This document shows, in pieces, positions 24,157-37,048 of a DNA stretch of 64,000 nucleotides. The translations under genes were made by a program, and so were the position numbers. The notes under the pieces were generated by a model. It saw only the letters and a program-made list of their open reading frames with translations, was not told where the DNA came from and did not search any database. Origin of the DNA: Lineus longissimus (Eukaryota; Nemertea; Pilidiophora; Heteronemertea; Lineidae); NCBI RefSeq assembly GCF_910592395.1, contig NC_088326.1, positions 11,537,001-11,601,000 of the forward strand, given 5' to 3'. Each line of letters opens with the position of its first letter. Positions within the stretch are counted from its first letter, which is position 1.

Positions 24157-26272
24157 ATACCGCCCTCTACCCTGATTGGCTGAGACTGAAATTTTCGGCG
24201 AGATTTTACGGGAAATTAATGCGGCTAGTATTTTTGCGGGAGGTTTATGCGGCGGCTATTTTATCGGCCGTATATATTTGATATATTGTCCCTACCCCCC
24301 CCCCCCCCCCCCCCCCCCCCCATACCATAGACCCACAACGCACACATTTTTATCAATATCAAAAGTAGGTTAGTGACGTAGAACAGATACCAAGTATTGC
24401 AACTACATGGCATACAAACTGTTGCTTACCCGGAAAGCCATTGGGGTTTTGAATAATCAGAATCCATCATGCAAGATAAAGAAGATTATTCATTGGCCAT
24501 TGATAAATATCGAATGTAGGTTACAGTTAGACTCCCACGGCAGCCCGTCGCGTCATCCTAATTTGGTGTCCTTATGGTGAGGAATGAAACCGGTCCACTG
24601 CGTCAGGAGTGTAGTTACAGAAGGTTTCACCTGAATGTACAGGCGATTGTTTGTATGAATCGCAATGCAAACGATTTTGTTGGTTCGATTTGCCAAAGAG
24701 GATCAGTGCTGCCAGCGAAATTTTGGGGGTCAAGGTCATCAAGAGCAAAATATTGTGGTTGCGAATGTCGTTTTCTCAGGAAAAGTGTACTATTAATAAA
24801 GGTTATGGCAAAATGTTTAAAAAAATGATATCTTCGGAGAAAGTGTTTATTTTCACAACCTGGCCATTTTTAAAGGGACGACTTGGGCATGAGATGTATA
24901 ATATTTTGGTTTTTCATACAAAAATGGCTTCCGGAAGTAACGTGCATGTACTCGTACATCACAGAACGCATGTCCGTTTACCAGTTTGTAGACGAAAATG
25001 AAAGTAACGTCCTCCATAAGACAATGACAATAATTTAACAATGATAATACCGTTATTTTTAGACATCAAATTCAAAGTAACGTCTAAAATTATAACAATG
25101 ACAATATTTTGTCATACTTCTAATATAACTGACTGAATTATCTGGCCCGTACCGTTATCTTTCACCTATATAAATCGTCAAGGAAAGTCCGGAATGACTT
25201 TGATGGGGACTGTCAGGAACGAGACGGGAAGCCGGTGTAACGTTTTGTGAGTGTTTCCAATTTTGAGTTTTTTCCCTCGTCGTTTGGGAACATCGAAATG
25301 CAGATTTACACGTTTTTCTGTGTATCCCTCTCTTGAAAAGTCACCCTCTCTCTATAGCTCTATATTGGAAATACTCAAATAAGGGGGAAAACCACAAATT
25401 ATACACCGGTCTATCTGAAACTATAGCGTTTCCAATTGAAAAAATGCCGATTTTGGATTGACATGGAGCATCGACCTACCTTTTCTGCTGAAAAACGCCA
25501 AACGTTGCAATTTCCTCCGGCTTAGTGCCCCCTTCTAAGACCCAGCAGGTTTTGCAATGACCCCTTCACCTCCTACACCGGGAATCCCAGATTTCTACAT
25601 ATCTTGTCCCCAGTGCACGCAGATTGTGTAGATCGATGTACAGGGAAGACATGATCGTCAAATGGGACAGGGTTGTTCTTATCATGTCGGTGGCATTTGT
25701 TATCATGTCGGCCACACCGCGTCACGTGTTACCAGTGTGGGATTCGGATAGACCAGTACTTTGTCCCAAAAAAGGGACGAAGTGCGATGAGGTGCCTATT
25801 GCGAAAATGATTGGTTGCCGAAACAATGGTCTGATTGGTTGCCTAGCCTTGTGACGTCAAGCTATTTTTACACCAAGGGGTTTTCCTGTTTTTCATAATG
25901 ACTTAAGCTTAAATGCGTTTGGGCTGGAATTTCTGGCTTACTCGAGCTCACGCATAGGCTCGATGTACAGCGTAGCGATGTTTTAACACGACCAAAAGCG
26001 TAAATTTGGAACCTTTCTTGGGGTCGTCTTAAGATATCTTGAAGTTGGCTGATGTTTGCTCACAAATTTCACATATTCATGTATCACAATATAAACTCTT
26101 GATAGTCTCACGCCAATACCAAATGGGTAGAAAATACAGGCTTGGTGATGTCTTGTCCTATCCTGGCAAAAATGCCTCGGACTAGCTCATTTCGTCATCT
26201 TCGGCGGACTAACGAATTGATTGACGTGTATCTGGTAGGGGGTAGGAAATATTCGGCGATAAATACCTGCCA
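24157..26272. mobile_element. Composite repeat, B-A copy (A truncated)
   Basis: 24157-25974 matches segment B of the 7.5-10.4 kb element and 25975-26272 matches the first 300 bp of segment A. It then breaks off at 'cacatgcatgcatgg'. It retains a block (about 24486-24680) that the left copy lacks. A long poly(C) interrupts it at 24297. No coding capacity is seen. Confidence 0.65.
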
Positions 26273-26311
26273 CATGCATGCATGGTCATGATGGTGGGAT
26301 GCCGAGTAAAG

Positions 26312-26506
26312 TCAGATCATGAATGAATGCCAGAGATGGTCGCAACTGATGCGATAAACACAATCATTTTCATCAAACAGAGCGCCACAAATCACGCAAT
26401 GAACCAATACACTACTTCTATGGTTGATATACTTCCTAATCGTCGGAACTCTTAATACTTCATCACTTTCAAAACAGTAAAACTCACCGTTTTGACATGG
26501 GGCCAT
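26312..26506 (-). pseudogene. Truncated RING-H2-like ORF
   Basis: A 64-codon ORF from ATG at 26506 to TGA. Spacing is C37-x2-C40-x14-C55-x-H57-x2-H60, the first five ligands of a RING-H2 zinc finger (C-x2-C...C-x-H-x2-H). The next ligand should be Cys three residues later, but Met is there and the frame stops one codon on. It may be an exon whose downstream part is missing, or a fragment captured beside the truncated repeat at 26272. RING domains act in ubiquitin transfer; a functional product is doubtful here. Confidence 0.35.
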
Positions 26507-26929
26507 TTTGACTGGATACCCCAGCTTGCGTACAAAGCAAATATATTTACCTTCAGTCCCAACAGCCACCAGCAATTTGTGTGCATCCATGTACATAAAT
26601 TACCACGTTCCCACAATTGGTATAAGAAAATGCCACTCTCGCCATAGGAGGCCATTTTTATATCTCTCGACTCAGGGCATGTACACAAGCATTGCACACA
26701 GCTGCAGCCTGCATCGAGGTCTGATTTCCAAAAGTCCGAAAAGACCTATTTGCACCTATTTGTAGGCCCTTATGTTCACTTTTTATTTGACTAGACACAA
26801 CTAGACATCGCTAGCAACACATTGATACCTCTTGCACTAATATTCTTCAAGCCATCGCTGCACAATCCGAGTCACAAAATCAGCGCCTCAGATAGAACGT
26901 ATGAATTTAAGGATCACATTTGTCAAGTG

Positions 26930-27355
26930 AATCAATAATGTGATTTTAAATTCTTTTGAAATGCTTCCACATTTTTCACCAACCCAAGCGGTTGTGGTTG
27001 CCAACCATAATCGCTGAATTCCAAACGAGGCTTCATTGGCGCATAGTGCATTTACACTGTACATAATGTGTCGTTCATGCTAAACCCAGTTGTAAGAATA
27101 CATGACAATGTACATCACAAAACGCATGTCCGTGTACCAGTACGTAAACCTGACACCATGCGCCGCCACTGGTAGTATTACACTGATGCCGTTCTCTGAT
27201 AACGATTTTCACCAGTGTTGGAAGGCAGTTTTGGGCATGGCTTCCGAATTTCAGGCAGCCTAAGGTTACATCCCGTTCTAGTGCATTGCTTATTGCAGTT
27301 CAAAGAGTTGTCATTAACCCTGTTTGGAGAAGTTGCGGTCCTGCTGGAAGCTGTT
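26930..27355 (+). repeat. Duplicated segment with repeat R, interrupted by a 1-kb transposon
   Basis: It matches 48985-49424 closely ('ttttgaaatgcttccac', 'accaacccaagcgg', then the R landmarks). The match stops exactly where the element 27356-28355 begins and resumes at 28356 with 'ttttgtacaccaagaaac'. Confidence 0.7.
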
Positions 27356-28355
27356 CATCACTGGAAATGAGCGACATTGTGAAATAGTTCCCTCAGTTCC
27401 TAATAGATGGCAGCGCTATGCGTTGACGTCATGCCCGCGCTGTTGTTTCGGGGGCGGTATCATCGCGGCAACGTTACACGCTCCTCCAACACTGAAACCA
27501 CGCTATTGCAGAACCGAGCGAACGTGTATGTATCTGGAAGTGTTTTCCATTTAATTCCATTTGCTAGGGTGGTATTTGCATTGATTCCGGCTTTGTCTTT
27601 ATAGCATAAAATTGTCCTTTTCTGTGAGCAGTTCACCACTGTGGAGACGGCCCCACCAAGCGATCTCGCCATCTAGCGGCGGCCTGTACTAACAGCGCTG
27701 TTGACCTGGAGTCGAGGTTTCTAGTGTTGAATGTACAGGTTCTGAACACTTCTAAGGTAAATGGGGTCAAGGTTTTAAGCTTTTGTCACATGATTTAAGC
27801 TAGAAAATGGTGGCGGCAAGCAAACTTGATGAAAAAAGGCAAAAAAACTTCGGATTTTCATGGATTTTTAGTATCAAAAACTCGTTCCCAGTGGGAATAA
27901 CGTCATTCTGAGTGAATAATTTCGTCTCTTTTTTATAGAAAAAGTGCACAAAGGTTTTATATCGTTCGTAGTAGCTAATTTGATACATAAATCCTGGAGT
28001 ATTTCAACAGGGGATGCTATTGACTTTGCTCTATTTTCGAGAAGAGAGGTCATTTTCGACCTTAGGTCAGCCCACTATACACAGCAAATTCCTTGGTTGT
28101 ATGCAGATCGGTGGTCTTGCCAAACTGTTAAAAGTGCACAAAACTCACAAATAATTTCAACAAAATAAGTTGTATCAAATATTGGCTATGCAATTTAAGG
28201 CTCCATACGATCTGGATCTTTAAAAAAAAGTGGTTGTGGACGCAATTTGATTCTATTTTTGTAATGCTGTAATGAATTTTCCATTACCAATCGGCTCCAT
28301 ATTCTCCTTACTGTATTCAGCCAATGGGAAGCAATGTCGCTCATTTCCAGTGATG
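27356..28355. mobile_element. 1-kb non-autonomous DNA transposon with 24-bp perfect TIRs
   Basis: The left end CATCACTGGAAATGAGCGAC is the exact reverse complement of the right end (GTCGCTCATTTCCAGTGATG), with perfect pairing over 24 bp. The paralogous site at about 49424 reads straight through ('gctgtttttgtacacc'), an empty site. Any target duplication falls in a T run and cannot be sized. No transposase ORF is seen. Confidence 0.85.
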
Positions 28356-28389
28356 TTTTGTACACCAAGAAACAACACATCTTATGGCC

Positions 28390-28585
28390 AAGTTGGCCCT
28401 TTATCGTAAAGGAAAGCCCGGGACTGTGACGGGAACTGATAGGAATGAGACGGGAAGTCGATGTAACGTTGTGTGGGTGTTTCCAATTTTGAGTGTTTCC
28501 CCTAATCGTTTGGCAACACTGAAAGATAGATAAACACGTTTTTCTGCGTCCCCCAATTGAGAATTCATTGTCTCTCCAACATAAA
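28390..28585. repeat. Fragment of repeat segment B
   Basis: It matches about 9147-9330 ('gacgggaagcc', 'gtgtttccaattttgagtg', 'aaacacgtttttctg'). A matching fragment lies at 49940-50082 in the paralogous block. Confidence 0.6.
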
Positions 28586-28686
28586 ATTTACGTCCGCTTG
28601 ACGTTAATTGTATGCTGGGCACCCAACGTAAATTTTAGGTATTAATGTGACCACACATATTTTACGTCGGACGTCCATCATACAAT

Positions 28687-29424
28687 TTAAGCCTGCACCA
28701 CACGGTGCAAATTTGCCTGCACCAAGTGACACGCGTGTATACTGCATCAGGTAATGTTGCACCGTGTGGGCCCGGTTTTTGCTGCGTATCTGCCTCGCGT
28801 GTCGGTGTTGCACCATATCTGACATGCTAGATATTTTCACGTTACGCGAGGAAGTTACTCACCGTGTGGGGGCTACCTGCTGCAATGTTACGCGTGCTCG
28901 ACCAATCACAACGAGCAGACCGGTCATATGATGTGCAGATCAGTCACATGATACCAAAAATGGCGGCGCCAAGCTCAATGTCAGAGAAGAGACAAGACCA
29001 CAATTGATTTTTTAAGCCTTTTAGCAGTTAAATTGTCAATGTTTGACCGCGACGCATCAAATACTGCGTGGGGTTGTGAATCTGAAATTTAGATTATGTT
29101 ATTCCGGACAGTCGGGCAAGTAAATGATGAAAAATAAACTGGTAGTTGACCACGGAAATTTTTTCATAATCGACAAATTAGACAGACTTTGATATGTCCA
29201 CTCTTTTCAGCCAACTGGCAGAAAAAACTCAAAACACGCCCCCTATTACCCAATTAGCAAAATTCGAAATTAATTTTTTCATCAAATAATTTCTTTATAT
29301 CTGTAGACTTGCCACAACAAATATTTTTTCAATACCTCTCCAAATATGTACTTGAGAGTTAAAAACATGCACTCGTCTAATTGATAGGCCTCAACCCTCC
29401 AACCTATGAATATTCATTAGTGGT
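28687..29424. mobile_element. Long-TIR foldback transposon, copy lacking its right arm
   Basis: It begins AGCCTGCACCACACGGTGCA. About 300 bp of left arm is followed by internal sequence shared with 50450-50920. The match to the complete copy (50083-51213) stops at 'gtcttgtctcttca' near 29435, so the right inverted arm is missing. Confidence 0.7.
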
Positions 29425-29435
29425 CTTGTCTCTTC

Positions 29436-32400
29436 AGAGAGTTGTGGGATGTCATCTACATAAGTTTGAAAAAAATCTCAAAATGTTAACTATTTACATG
29501 CAAGTAGTGATGGGTCTGATGTTCCTACGCACAAAATGGCGGAAGACCCATGATTAACAATGGATGCACAAGACGCCAAACGACACGATTGGTTTCGTCT
29601 TGACAATCTTAAAAACATATACATCTGTGTGTATGCAGTGCGTAATCGTGTTTGCAGATTTGCCAAGCTGGCCAAATTTACCAAAGAGTCAATGTAAATC
29701 TGAATAAATGAATTTCTGAGAGAAGTTGTCGATAAAGACGGCAAAGCCTGTTTCGTACAGTGTTACTATTCAATAGTGTTTTTCTGTATCGATTATGCAT
29801 TTCCACACCAAAGGTTGCAGTGTTGTTTTAAAATACCTAGACCATCCCTACGCTGGTAGTCATGTGGATGTGTTTTTAGCATCCTTTCCTCAATGCCGGA
29901 AATTGATTTGATCACGTGTCACAGCACCACACAGAACCGGGCAATACTCTGTGGTGTTTTGACCGAAATTAACAACATTTCCCGGGAAGATGAACGTAAA
30001 CATGGCATTGTTAAAAAACTGTGGATTTGATGCATCCTTTTCAATCGGCCATCATCTCGTCAACTCATATTCTGGTGACACGCCGGGTTACGGGCAACCT
30101 AGGGGTTACCAGAATGTGCAGCTTGTGAAAATATTTTGGTGACCTCATCACTATCTGAAACCGAGTTAAACATGGCCTAACAATCGCCATTTTGCAACAA
30201 TCCATGGTGACTTCGGCATTTCTTATGTAGTTTGTAAAAGGCGTTTTCATTGGTGAATTTCGGCTTGTAACGCGCGTTTCTACTGGTTGAACAGTCTGAA
30301 GGGGAACGAGTAATTCTCAGCCTCCAATGGATGTCCAAACTTTATTTTCCTCGATATGTGATATACGCTAGTTAACCGAACAAGGCAAGACTTGGCGACG
30401 GTTACCAATAGCGAGGCATGGAGAATGGGTGATTCGCTGAGGGTATAACAGATTCAGCAATACAAGCAAGGCTTCTCTCGAAATCCTTTATTCTGATTGG
30501 CAATGTCTCTGTAAGTGAGCTTGATAAGTGCGTGATTTACCGACTCCACTGAGTCACAGAGATTCGGGCATCTTAGTGAAATAGTGAGGTCAGTTCTACC
30601 GCACAAGTTGTTGTTACTCTTGAAATGTGTTAATAGGAACTGCTCAACTCGCTATTTTTAGACAGGTAACTGAAATAAATGAATTGTACAGCCTTTTAAA
30701 GTCACTTCATGCACATGGATGGCTAGGAGTCCATGTTCATGAAAAGTGACCCCGTAGAAAGCCCCAATCACGCCATAACGGCAGGGAGTACCGGGCAACA
30801 TTTCTGGCGTTGTTACGTGATTATGGTAAACAAGATGGCCGCGACGGTGTGTAACACATACACTTCTACTGTATGTTCAAGTACAGGTAGTTTTACTTTG
30901 AAACACACGGATTTCACCATGTAATTTTGGCTTTGGGTCATGCTATGATATCCAGGAATTGGGCAATTCTGATAGATAATGTAGCACGACTTTTAAAGCC
31001 GAAACAGCATGGACGACACCACACCAAATATATCATTGTCATTGGAAAAAGCATACGACTTTAAAGGGGTTCAATATTTTTCAAAACGACCGGTGCCGTT
31101 CTAGAGATAAAGCAGCGAGGACACGTTTTCGGATCTTCAACAACTCAATATACAATACCAGAATCTGGGTATTAGTTGATAACGTAATTAGAGGGCAAGA
31201 TTGTAGCCCCCTTAAGATGGAAAATCCTGTTAACGTGTGACAAGGCGCAAAACGCGCGGCTGGGACGTGATTTTTATCTTTAAATTGTTACATTTCTATA
31301 TTTTATTCTAAGTCGTTGTATATATAATATGAAATAAATGTATATTTAGCATTGGAAATCGATGACGCCTGCTAGAATGGATAATTTCTGACGTCACACA
31401 GGTAGCAGTGCCTGGCGGCGAAGGTGTAACTGTAACTAAAGCTTGTGATAGAATGGACAGGTGATGTTACGAGAGCAGACGCCCTAAAAATCGCTCTATG
31501 ACGTGTTTGTGAGGAAAGGGTTACACCATAAATTAGTTTACTGTTTTATCATTTTGTGTGACCCCATGCGTCACGGGATGAAAAGCCCAATACATCCGCG
31601 TATGTATACTCGTACCTAAAACTAGCAACAATTTGCGGTTAAGCAATGGTCTGTTATCCCCTTGCTTTACGGCGTGAAAGAGCTCTGGAACTCGTCTTAT
31701 TACTAAACTAACAACTCTGAATAAAATAGCATGATGTGTGACCCATATCGTTACGGGTTGGAATGACACCGTGGGCCCGTTGTATAACTAAAAGTAGCGG
31801 CTAAGTCTACGGCAGCTTAAGTTGGTTCAATTTTCAAAGATTGAAATTTAGTTCCAAAATGACTTATTTGTCATATTTATGTGAAAAACTTGACAGATTG
31901 TTTATATGGGCCTCCTTTGTATGAGTAAACAGCTTCAGGGCCGGTTGATTTGAGCAGCTGGCAGATAAGATTCTGTCCTACATACAGCGGCAAGGTTAAC
32001 AACCTTGACGTGCCGTAGAATTTAGATCGGCTGCAATTAAAGCATGATGCACGACGCCTTCCGTTACGAAGTGAAGAGCTTTGGGCCTCAGTGTACACTA
32101 GTTTGCAGTTAAAGCATGCGATGTGACACCCTTGCGTTACCGACGAATCACCGCGTATGACGGTACAGAATTACCTTGGGGATGAGGCCTCGATCATTCT
32201 CTCCACATTGCGTCTAGGTTCAGAAGTGTTCTGTTGAAAGAACAGAACGATTTCAACATCAATCTCACAACGAGAGTGAAGTTAGCATTTGCTCTGGAGG
32301 GGCAGAGTCAGTAAACGGTGATAATCTATCACTAAGCAACCGTTACCAATGTCGAGGCTTGGCGGCTTTAACATATGAGTTTCTCGAAAAATGCCTCGTG

Positions 32401-33756
32401 GTTTGGCATTCCCTTGCCTTTAATACCCTAGTTAGCCTAAACAAGAAAACCTAATTGCCGTAAAAGAAGAACCAAATTCTCTGTTGCAAATATTGTGAAT
32501 GGAAACGATACCCTGTTCAGAACTTTACTCCGTTTTCAGACAGTCAAACGTTTCAAAGGTGTTCCCGCGAATGCTTATTGGCTATTTGCCGCTTGGTGGC
32601 GCTGCTCTCTAGATCCGGGTACTTGCTGCGCCTCCTAGCGCCGATGAAAGAAAGCGTGATCACAAAGAAAGTATGCAAGCAAGACGTGTTTTATTCTTCA
32701 GCTGTTTGTTTTTCAAGTGTTATACAATGTATTCGTCTATATTGGTTGTTGTCAATCGTTACATTATAAGATGTATGGAATGTATAATGCGTACAATGTT
32801 TTCAATTTTATATGTATGTTCAACAATAATTATTCTATTATAATCAAAATTATTGTGAATGGTTCATCTCGGCATTTTTCATCTACGATAAATACATTTT
32901 TTTCCAAAACAAACTAAACTAGTTCTTTTCACTTTGTATCCCTTATGCATGTGTATAAAGCATATATTCGAAAATATTCACGAGTCGCTAGTAATCATTT
33001 ACAATATGGCCAGAATACCAGTAACTCCAAAATCATGGGTTTGAGAAGAAAAAGAGTTTGAAAGTTTGAAAGTTCTAAAGTCATCCTGAAATTGAGGGTT
33101 TTTCACTCATATGTCATTTTGAGAGGCGGAAAAACCACTGTTTAAAAAAAACCATGTTTGTATAATCCCAAAAGATGCGATAGCATTGTGAATCCACTTG
33201 AATACGATGCAATGTCACAAATACAATGTACATATACCAAAATAACTATTTAATCTACAACTCGTTCTCTGTGAACGGAGTCGTCATTTTGTACTGCATG
33301 ACAAAATAACCTGTGTCATATAGTTCACGAATGGGACTGAGGTCATCTTGCCTCGCAGCCCTTAAATTTATGCTCGGAATAGTTAACTGCTGGGTTGTAC
33401 GCGAGTCGCTGACATGTTGCTGGCGGCTGGGTATTTACCAGATCAGTTAATTGGCTAAAACGCACCACGCCATGTGGAACGTTTTCTTGCAGTCTGTTGA
33501 CTGTTTCAATTATCAATATTAACATAAAGTATCCGAAACCTATGTACTGTAATATAATTTCAAATACATAATTTCAATACATTAATTAGTAGTGTGATGA
33601 ATAAATCTGCCTAATATCGGCACTATTTCGCTACACGGAAATAGTACCAGTGCAGCTCATGTTGAAATGTTGTCATTTGAAGGAGACAATCAGATAAGAT
33701 TGAGGCCATAACCTCGGCCTCCTCATGCTCCAGGCCGCCTATTCATTACGCTCTGC
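29436..33756. other. Region without a recognisable gene
   Basis: Only short, unconvincing ORFs occur. The one structured part is the degenerate repeat at 31544-32150. A start-like context with ATG at 30834, followed by a possible donor near 30888, was seen but has no supporting downstream exon. Confidence 0.5.
31544..32150. repeat. Degenerate direct-repeat cluster
   Basis: A motif of the form 'agcatgatgtgtgaccc..gcgttacgg.gtgaa.agctttgggc' recurs in diverged form at about 31552, 31640, 31727, 32038 and 32112, with 'actagcaacaatttgcggtt'-like linkers. Spacing varies (about 75 to 310 bp), so it is an old, partly eroded array. Confidence 0.5.
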
Positions 33757-35923
33757 CTACGCCTCTGCCATAGTGCGTGCCTTCTCCGCCTTCTGCCTTT
33801 CATCAAACTGCTCAATGAGCCGAGGAATCTTGTCCTTGGCCTCCCGGACGCTTGGGTTGTCTTGGATGCAGAAGTGAAGCTTCTGCTCAACCCGGTTCCT
33901 GCCTTTGTGGAAGTTGTCGCAAATACATTGGAGGGCGTCCCACCTGAAACCGTACAGTGTAAGGCGTTAGACAAAGCTCAGGCCACTGAATCAAGTGTCA
34001 GTAAAGGGGTCAAAACATTGTAAAAGGGTTCAGGTAGAAGAGGGAGCAAGAAATCCAAAGAGGTCCGAAAGGTAGGAAACTTCCACTTTACAAGTTCGCC
34101 CCCAGTACATTGTGTAGTGCATTAATGTACAGGGGAGCGAACTTGTGAAGCTTTCCCATGGACCGGTCCGTGACTTCTCAAAACAGTATACCGGAAAAAT
34201 CATTGAACTCCAATAAACACTGGAACGGGCCTGCCTGAAATTCACACTAAGCCACATGTCCAAAACTGCCTCACAACACTCGTGAATATCATAATGAGTC
34301 ATCAGCACGAGTGTGGTATAACAAGTGGCGGCGCATGGTGGTAAGCAGGGGTATTATCCTCCTGGCCAGGTTAATCCCACGCCCGAGTTGTCGAAAGTTG
34401 TAGGTCTATCTGTACCGTCCCTACCTTGCATAGAATTTCATGGCTCCTTTCTTGAAAAGCGGGCACGACCAGAACTCCTTCCTTTCTTCCTCGGTCTTCC
34501 TCTCGCGAAGCTTCGCAAACAGACTCTCACTGTTGCTAATGGACTCGCACTCTTCGTGCAGGTTGTCCCATACACCCACGGCCGACTGCAGCGACGCCTG
34601 GAGGGACTTAATCCCAGTCTCCGCCCCACGGAGCGCCATCTCGGCAATATCTTCCGTATCCTTGGTCGTCTTGAGCGACTGCGTAAACTCGTTCAACGCC
34701 TCATGGGCCTTGTTTTGCGCATTGCGGTACCGTTTTAGCTCCTCCCGTCCATTCTGTAGATCCTCACGGGCGATATTCGCCAGCTTGTCCTGCTGCTCGG
34801 CAACGATCGGGTCGCCTTCGTAGAATCCTAAGGTCATCATCTTGAAGAAGCCATGGCTGAACGAGCTGGCGGACTTTGTTGCAGCCGTCTCGTTTTTTCT
34901 CGCGTCCCTCTCCTTCTCCTCGAAATTGGTACATCTGGATTCAGACGCCAACGTGTCTTCCTCTGCTTGCTTCAACTTTTTTTCTATCAGCTTTTGCTTG
35001 TCGGTGACGCTGGATTTCTGTTCTGCGTTTGTCTCAGCCATTGTCTCGCGATGTTTCTGCAAGAGCACACAGGTTGCGCACCATTACGACTGATAAACTG
35101 TGCCGGTTGAAGGCGCCTGTACAAAGGGTCTCTATGAAAGGTGCATGTGAAGCAGACTCACCAAATTCGGCTAGACAGCGTATACGTAGTATATACATTG
35201 TACTCCGACTCAAAGTTGGAGCCTGTATTGCAGCCGGCCAGTAAAATATTCAATTTGCTTGAACAGATGAACGTTTCATACCTACAAATATCTAACTCTA
35301 ATGCGAAAGCTTAACCCGCTCTTCGTCACCCTGGTCACGGTTTCGAACACTGGTGCTGATGGAATAAGCACGTTGGTGTTTCGGCATCCTGAACCTCGTG
35401 AGTGGTCTATAACCCTTTAAATGTAGCCGGGGTTAATAAGATGAAAAAACCCTTGGTGGTCAAGATGGCGTTTCGGGAGCTTAAGAGGGAGTTTTCGCAA
35501 ATCCCCCGAAACGCCTACGTAAACGCCTATCCCATTGTTCGAGCTCCTGATGACGATGTCGAACAATGGGACTGGCGTTCGCGTTTACGTTTCGGGGGAT
35601 TTACGAAAACTCTTCATCAACTGCTCGCTGGTCACGCCAATGGCCTGGAAGCTCTCAAGTGCCTCCTCCTCAAACCCGTCAAGGAGGTACCCAAACCCGC
35701 ACTCCAGATCATCAATGATATCGTCAGCCTTGGTGCGGTACTGCAGGACGGTCCGCTCCAGGATGTGGCTCAGGTCCAACACGTCAAACTGCATGTCATG
35801 GACTTTTTTGTGGAGGTCGGCGTCAGCGACAACCCCGTAGTAGGCCATGCTCAGGCAATCGGCGACTATGTCCATCTTCCGGACGATGCTGCCGATTTCG
35901 AATTTCGGGGCAAGGGTCCGAAC
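33757..35923 (-). CDS. Alpha-helical, coiled-coil-rich protein of unknown function (partial model)
   Basis: Minus-strand exons: 35923-35605 (acceptor TTTCAG), 35056-34425 (acceptor TTGCAG, donor GTAGGG) and 33943-33757 (stop TAG). The last two join cleanly in phase 2 and give about 270 residues rich in Glu, Lys and Gln with heptad-like spacing, ending in AEKARTMAEA. An ATG at 35041 could start this part alone. The first exon encodes a similar helical segment. Its donor at GTAAAT leaves phase 1, while the next exon needs phase 0, so either an exon is missing or two transcripts exist. The donor also lies inside the palindrome at 35490-35611. There is no signal peptide in what is visible. I do not recognise the family. 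Confidence 0.55.
34326..34395 (+). repeat. Dispersed repeat fragment ('tattatcctcctggcca')
   Basis: It shares 'gtattatcctcctggcca' and the following 'cacgcc.aagttgtc' with 5733-5792 and 43970-44030, and in reverse with about 7020-7070. It lies in an intron of the helical-protein gene. Confidence 0.5.
35490..35611. repeat. Hairpin of 53-bp inverted arms at an exon end
   Basis: The left arm 35490-35542 ('agttttcgcaaatcccccga...cattgttcga') is mirrored by 35559-35611 with few mismatches and a 16-bp loop. The right arm contains the last coding bases and splice donor of the 35923-35605 exon, so the exon end exists here as an inverted duplicate. Confidence 0.8.
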
Positions 35924-37048
35924 CTGAAATGGGTGACCGATTCGTGACAAAGTGGTGTATTATGTACGCTGTGACGACTTCACGCCACGAGATCAAAAGG
36001 ACGCTCGTGCCGTGCTGGCTGTCCGTGTTTGCGATACCACCAGGTGGCGCCAGCAACCCAATGTACATTTTTGCCATTGTAATCTACCCGGGTAATCAAT
36101 CGATTCCATATAAAACATATACATTGCAGTATCATTGACACTCGCGAAGAATCTGCAACCCTGGTGGTGGAGAAGCTCACTAATTTGCATCACTTGCGTG
36201 GAGACATAAGGTCCCTTTAAGTTTACAAATTTCGCATATCATGTGCCCTCGAATGCTCAATTCTCATTGGCCAAGTCACGGAAATTGCTGCTGTGTCATT
36301 GTTTTCGGTTGACTCATGAAATGACTCCGCGTTCGCGAAAAATGTAAACTGTGCGACAAATGCTTTTTTCATTGATGTTAATTTTTCTTCACTCATGTTC
36401 TTTGGGGGATTTGAAGGAAAATTCCCCCTGTTGGGTCTGACTACCCAGGCACTACCTGCCTCGCTTTGCATGATAACTCCATTACTGCTCAAGTGCTGCC
36501 ACTCGAAATGCGAAGTACGTAATACCATTTTACTTATAGAACGAAATTCCGAAACCCACTTAAAATATACTGAAGATGTGGGCCTATTTCTACAGGTGTC
36601 TGTCTCGGAGAGTACATGTGTATCTTGTTCCCGACCCACTTTGTGGGAAACAGAATACACTCTCCAAGCTGATCGAAGGATATTATCTCTGCCAACACAT
36701 ATTGCAATTGTAGCATGTAGTCACAGGCACGTGATGAATAATTTATCAACCAGTCAGGCAGCAGTCGGTCAGCCCCAATAAACCTACAGAAAACATACTT
36801 AAAACTTGAAAATTATATTTGAATGAGTCTTGTTTTTGTAAGTTGTTTGTATGAAGGGGCAAATCGAACGCTCTAGTTCTGACATCTTCACTCACCCGTT
36901 ACTGAGGTCAAGAATCGTGAAGTTGCGACGGGTTCCGAAATGGCAGTCTGTGTTGGCAGTGATGGAATAAAGACATCAATAAATGTAGTTCCAAGACTGC
37001 GCAGGAGATTACTTGTGAGAATATTGTAATCGTAGGAATACGCCTTAC

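Noticed and set aside
30834-30888. ATG in AAGATGGCCGCG context followed by a possible donor, as a first exon
   Set aside because: No downstream exon in compatible phase and no motif; the context alone is not enough.
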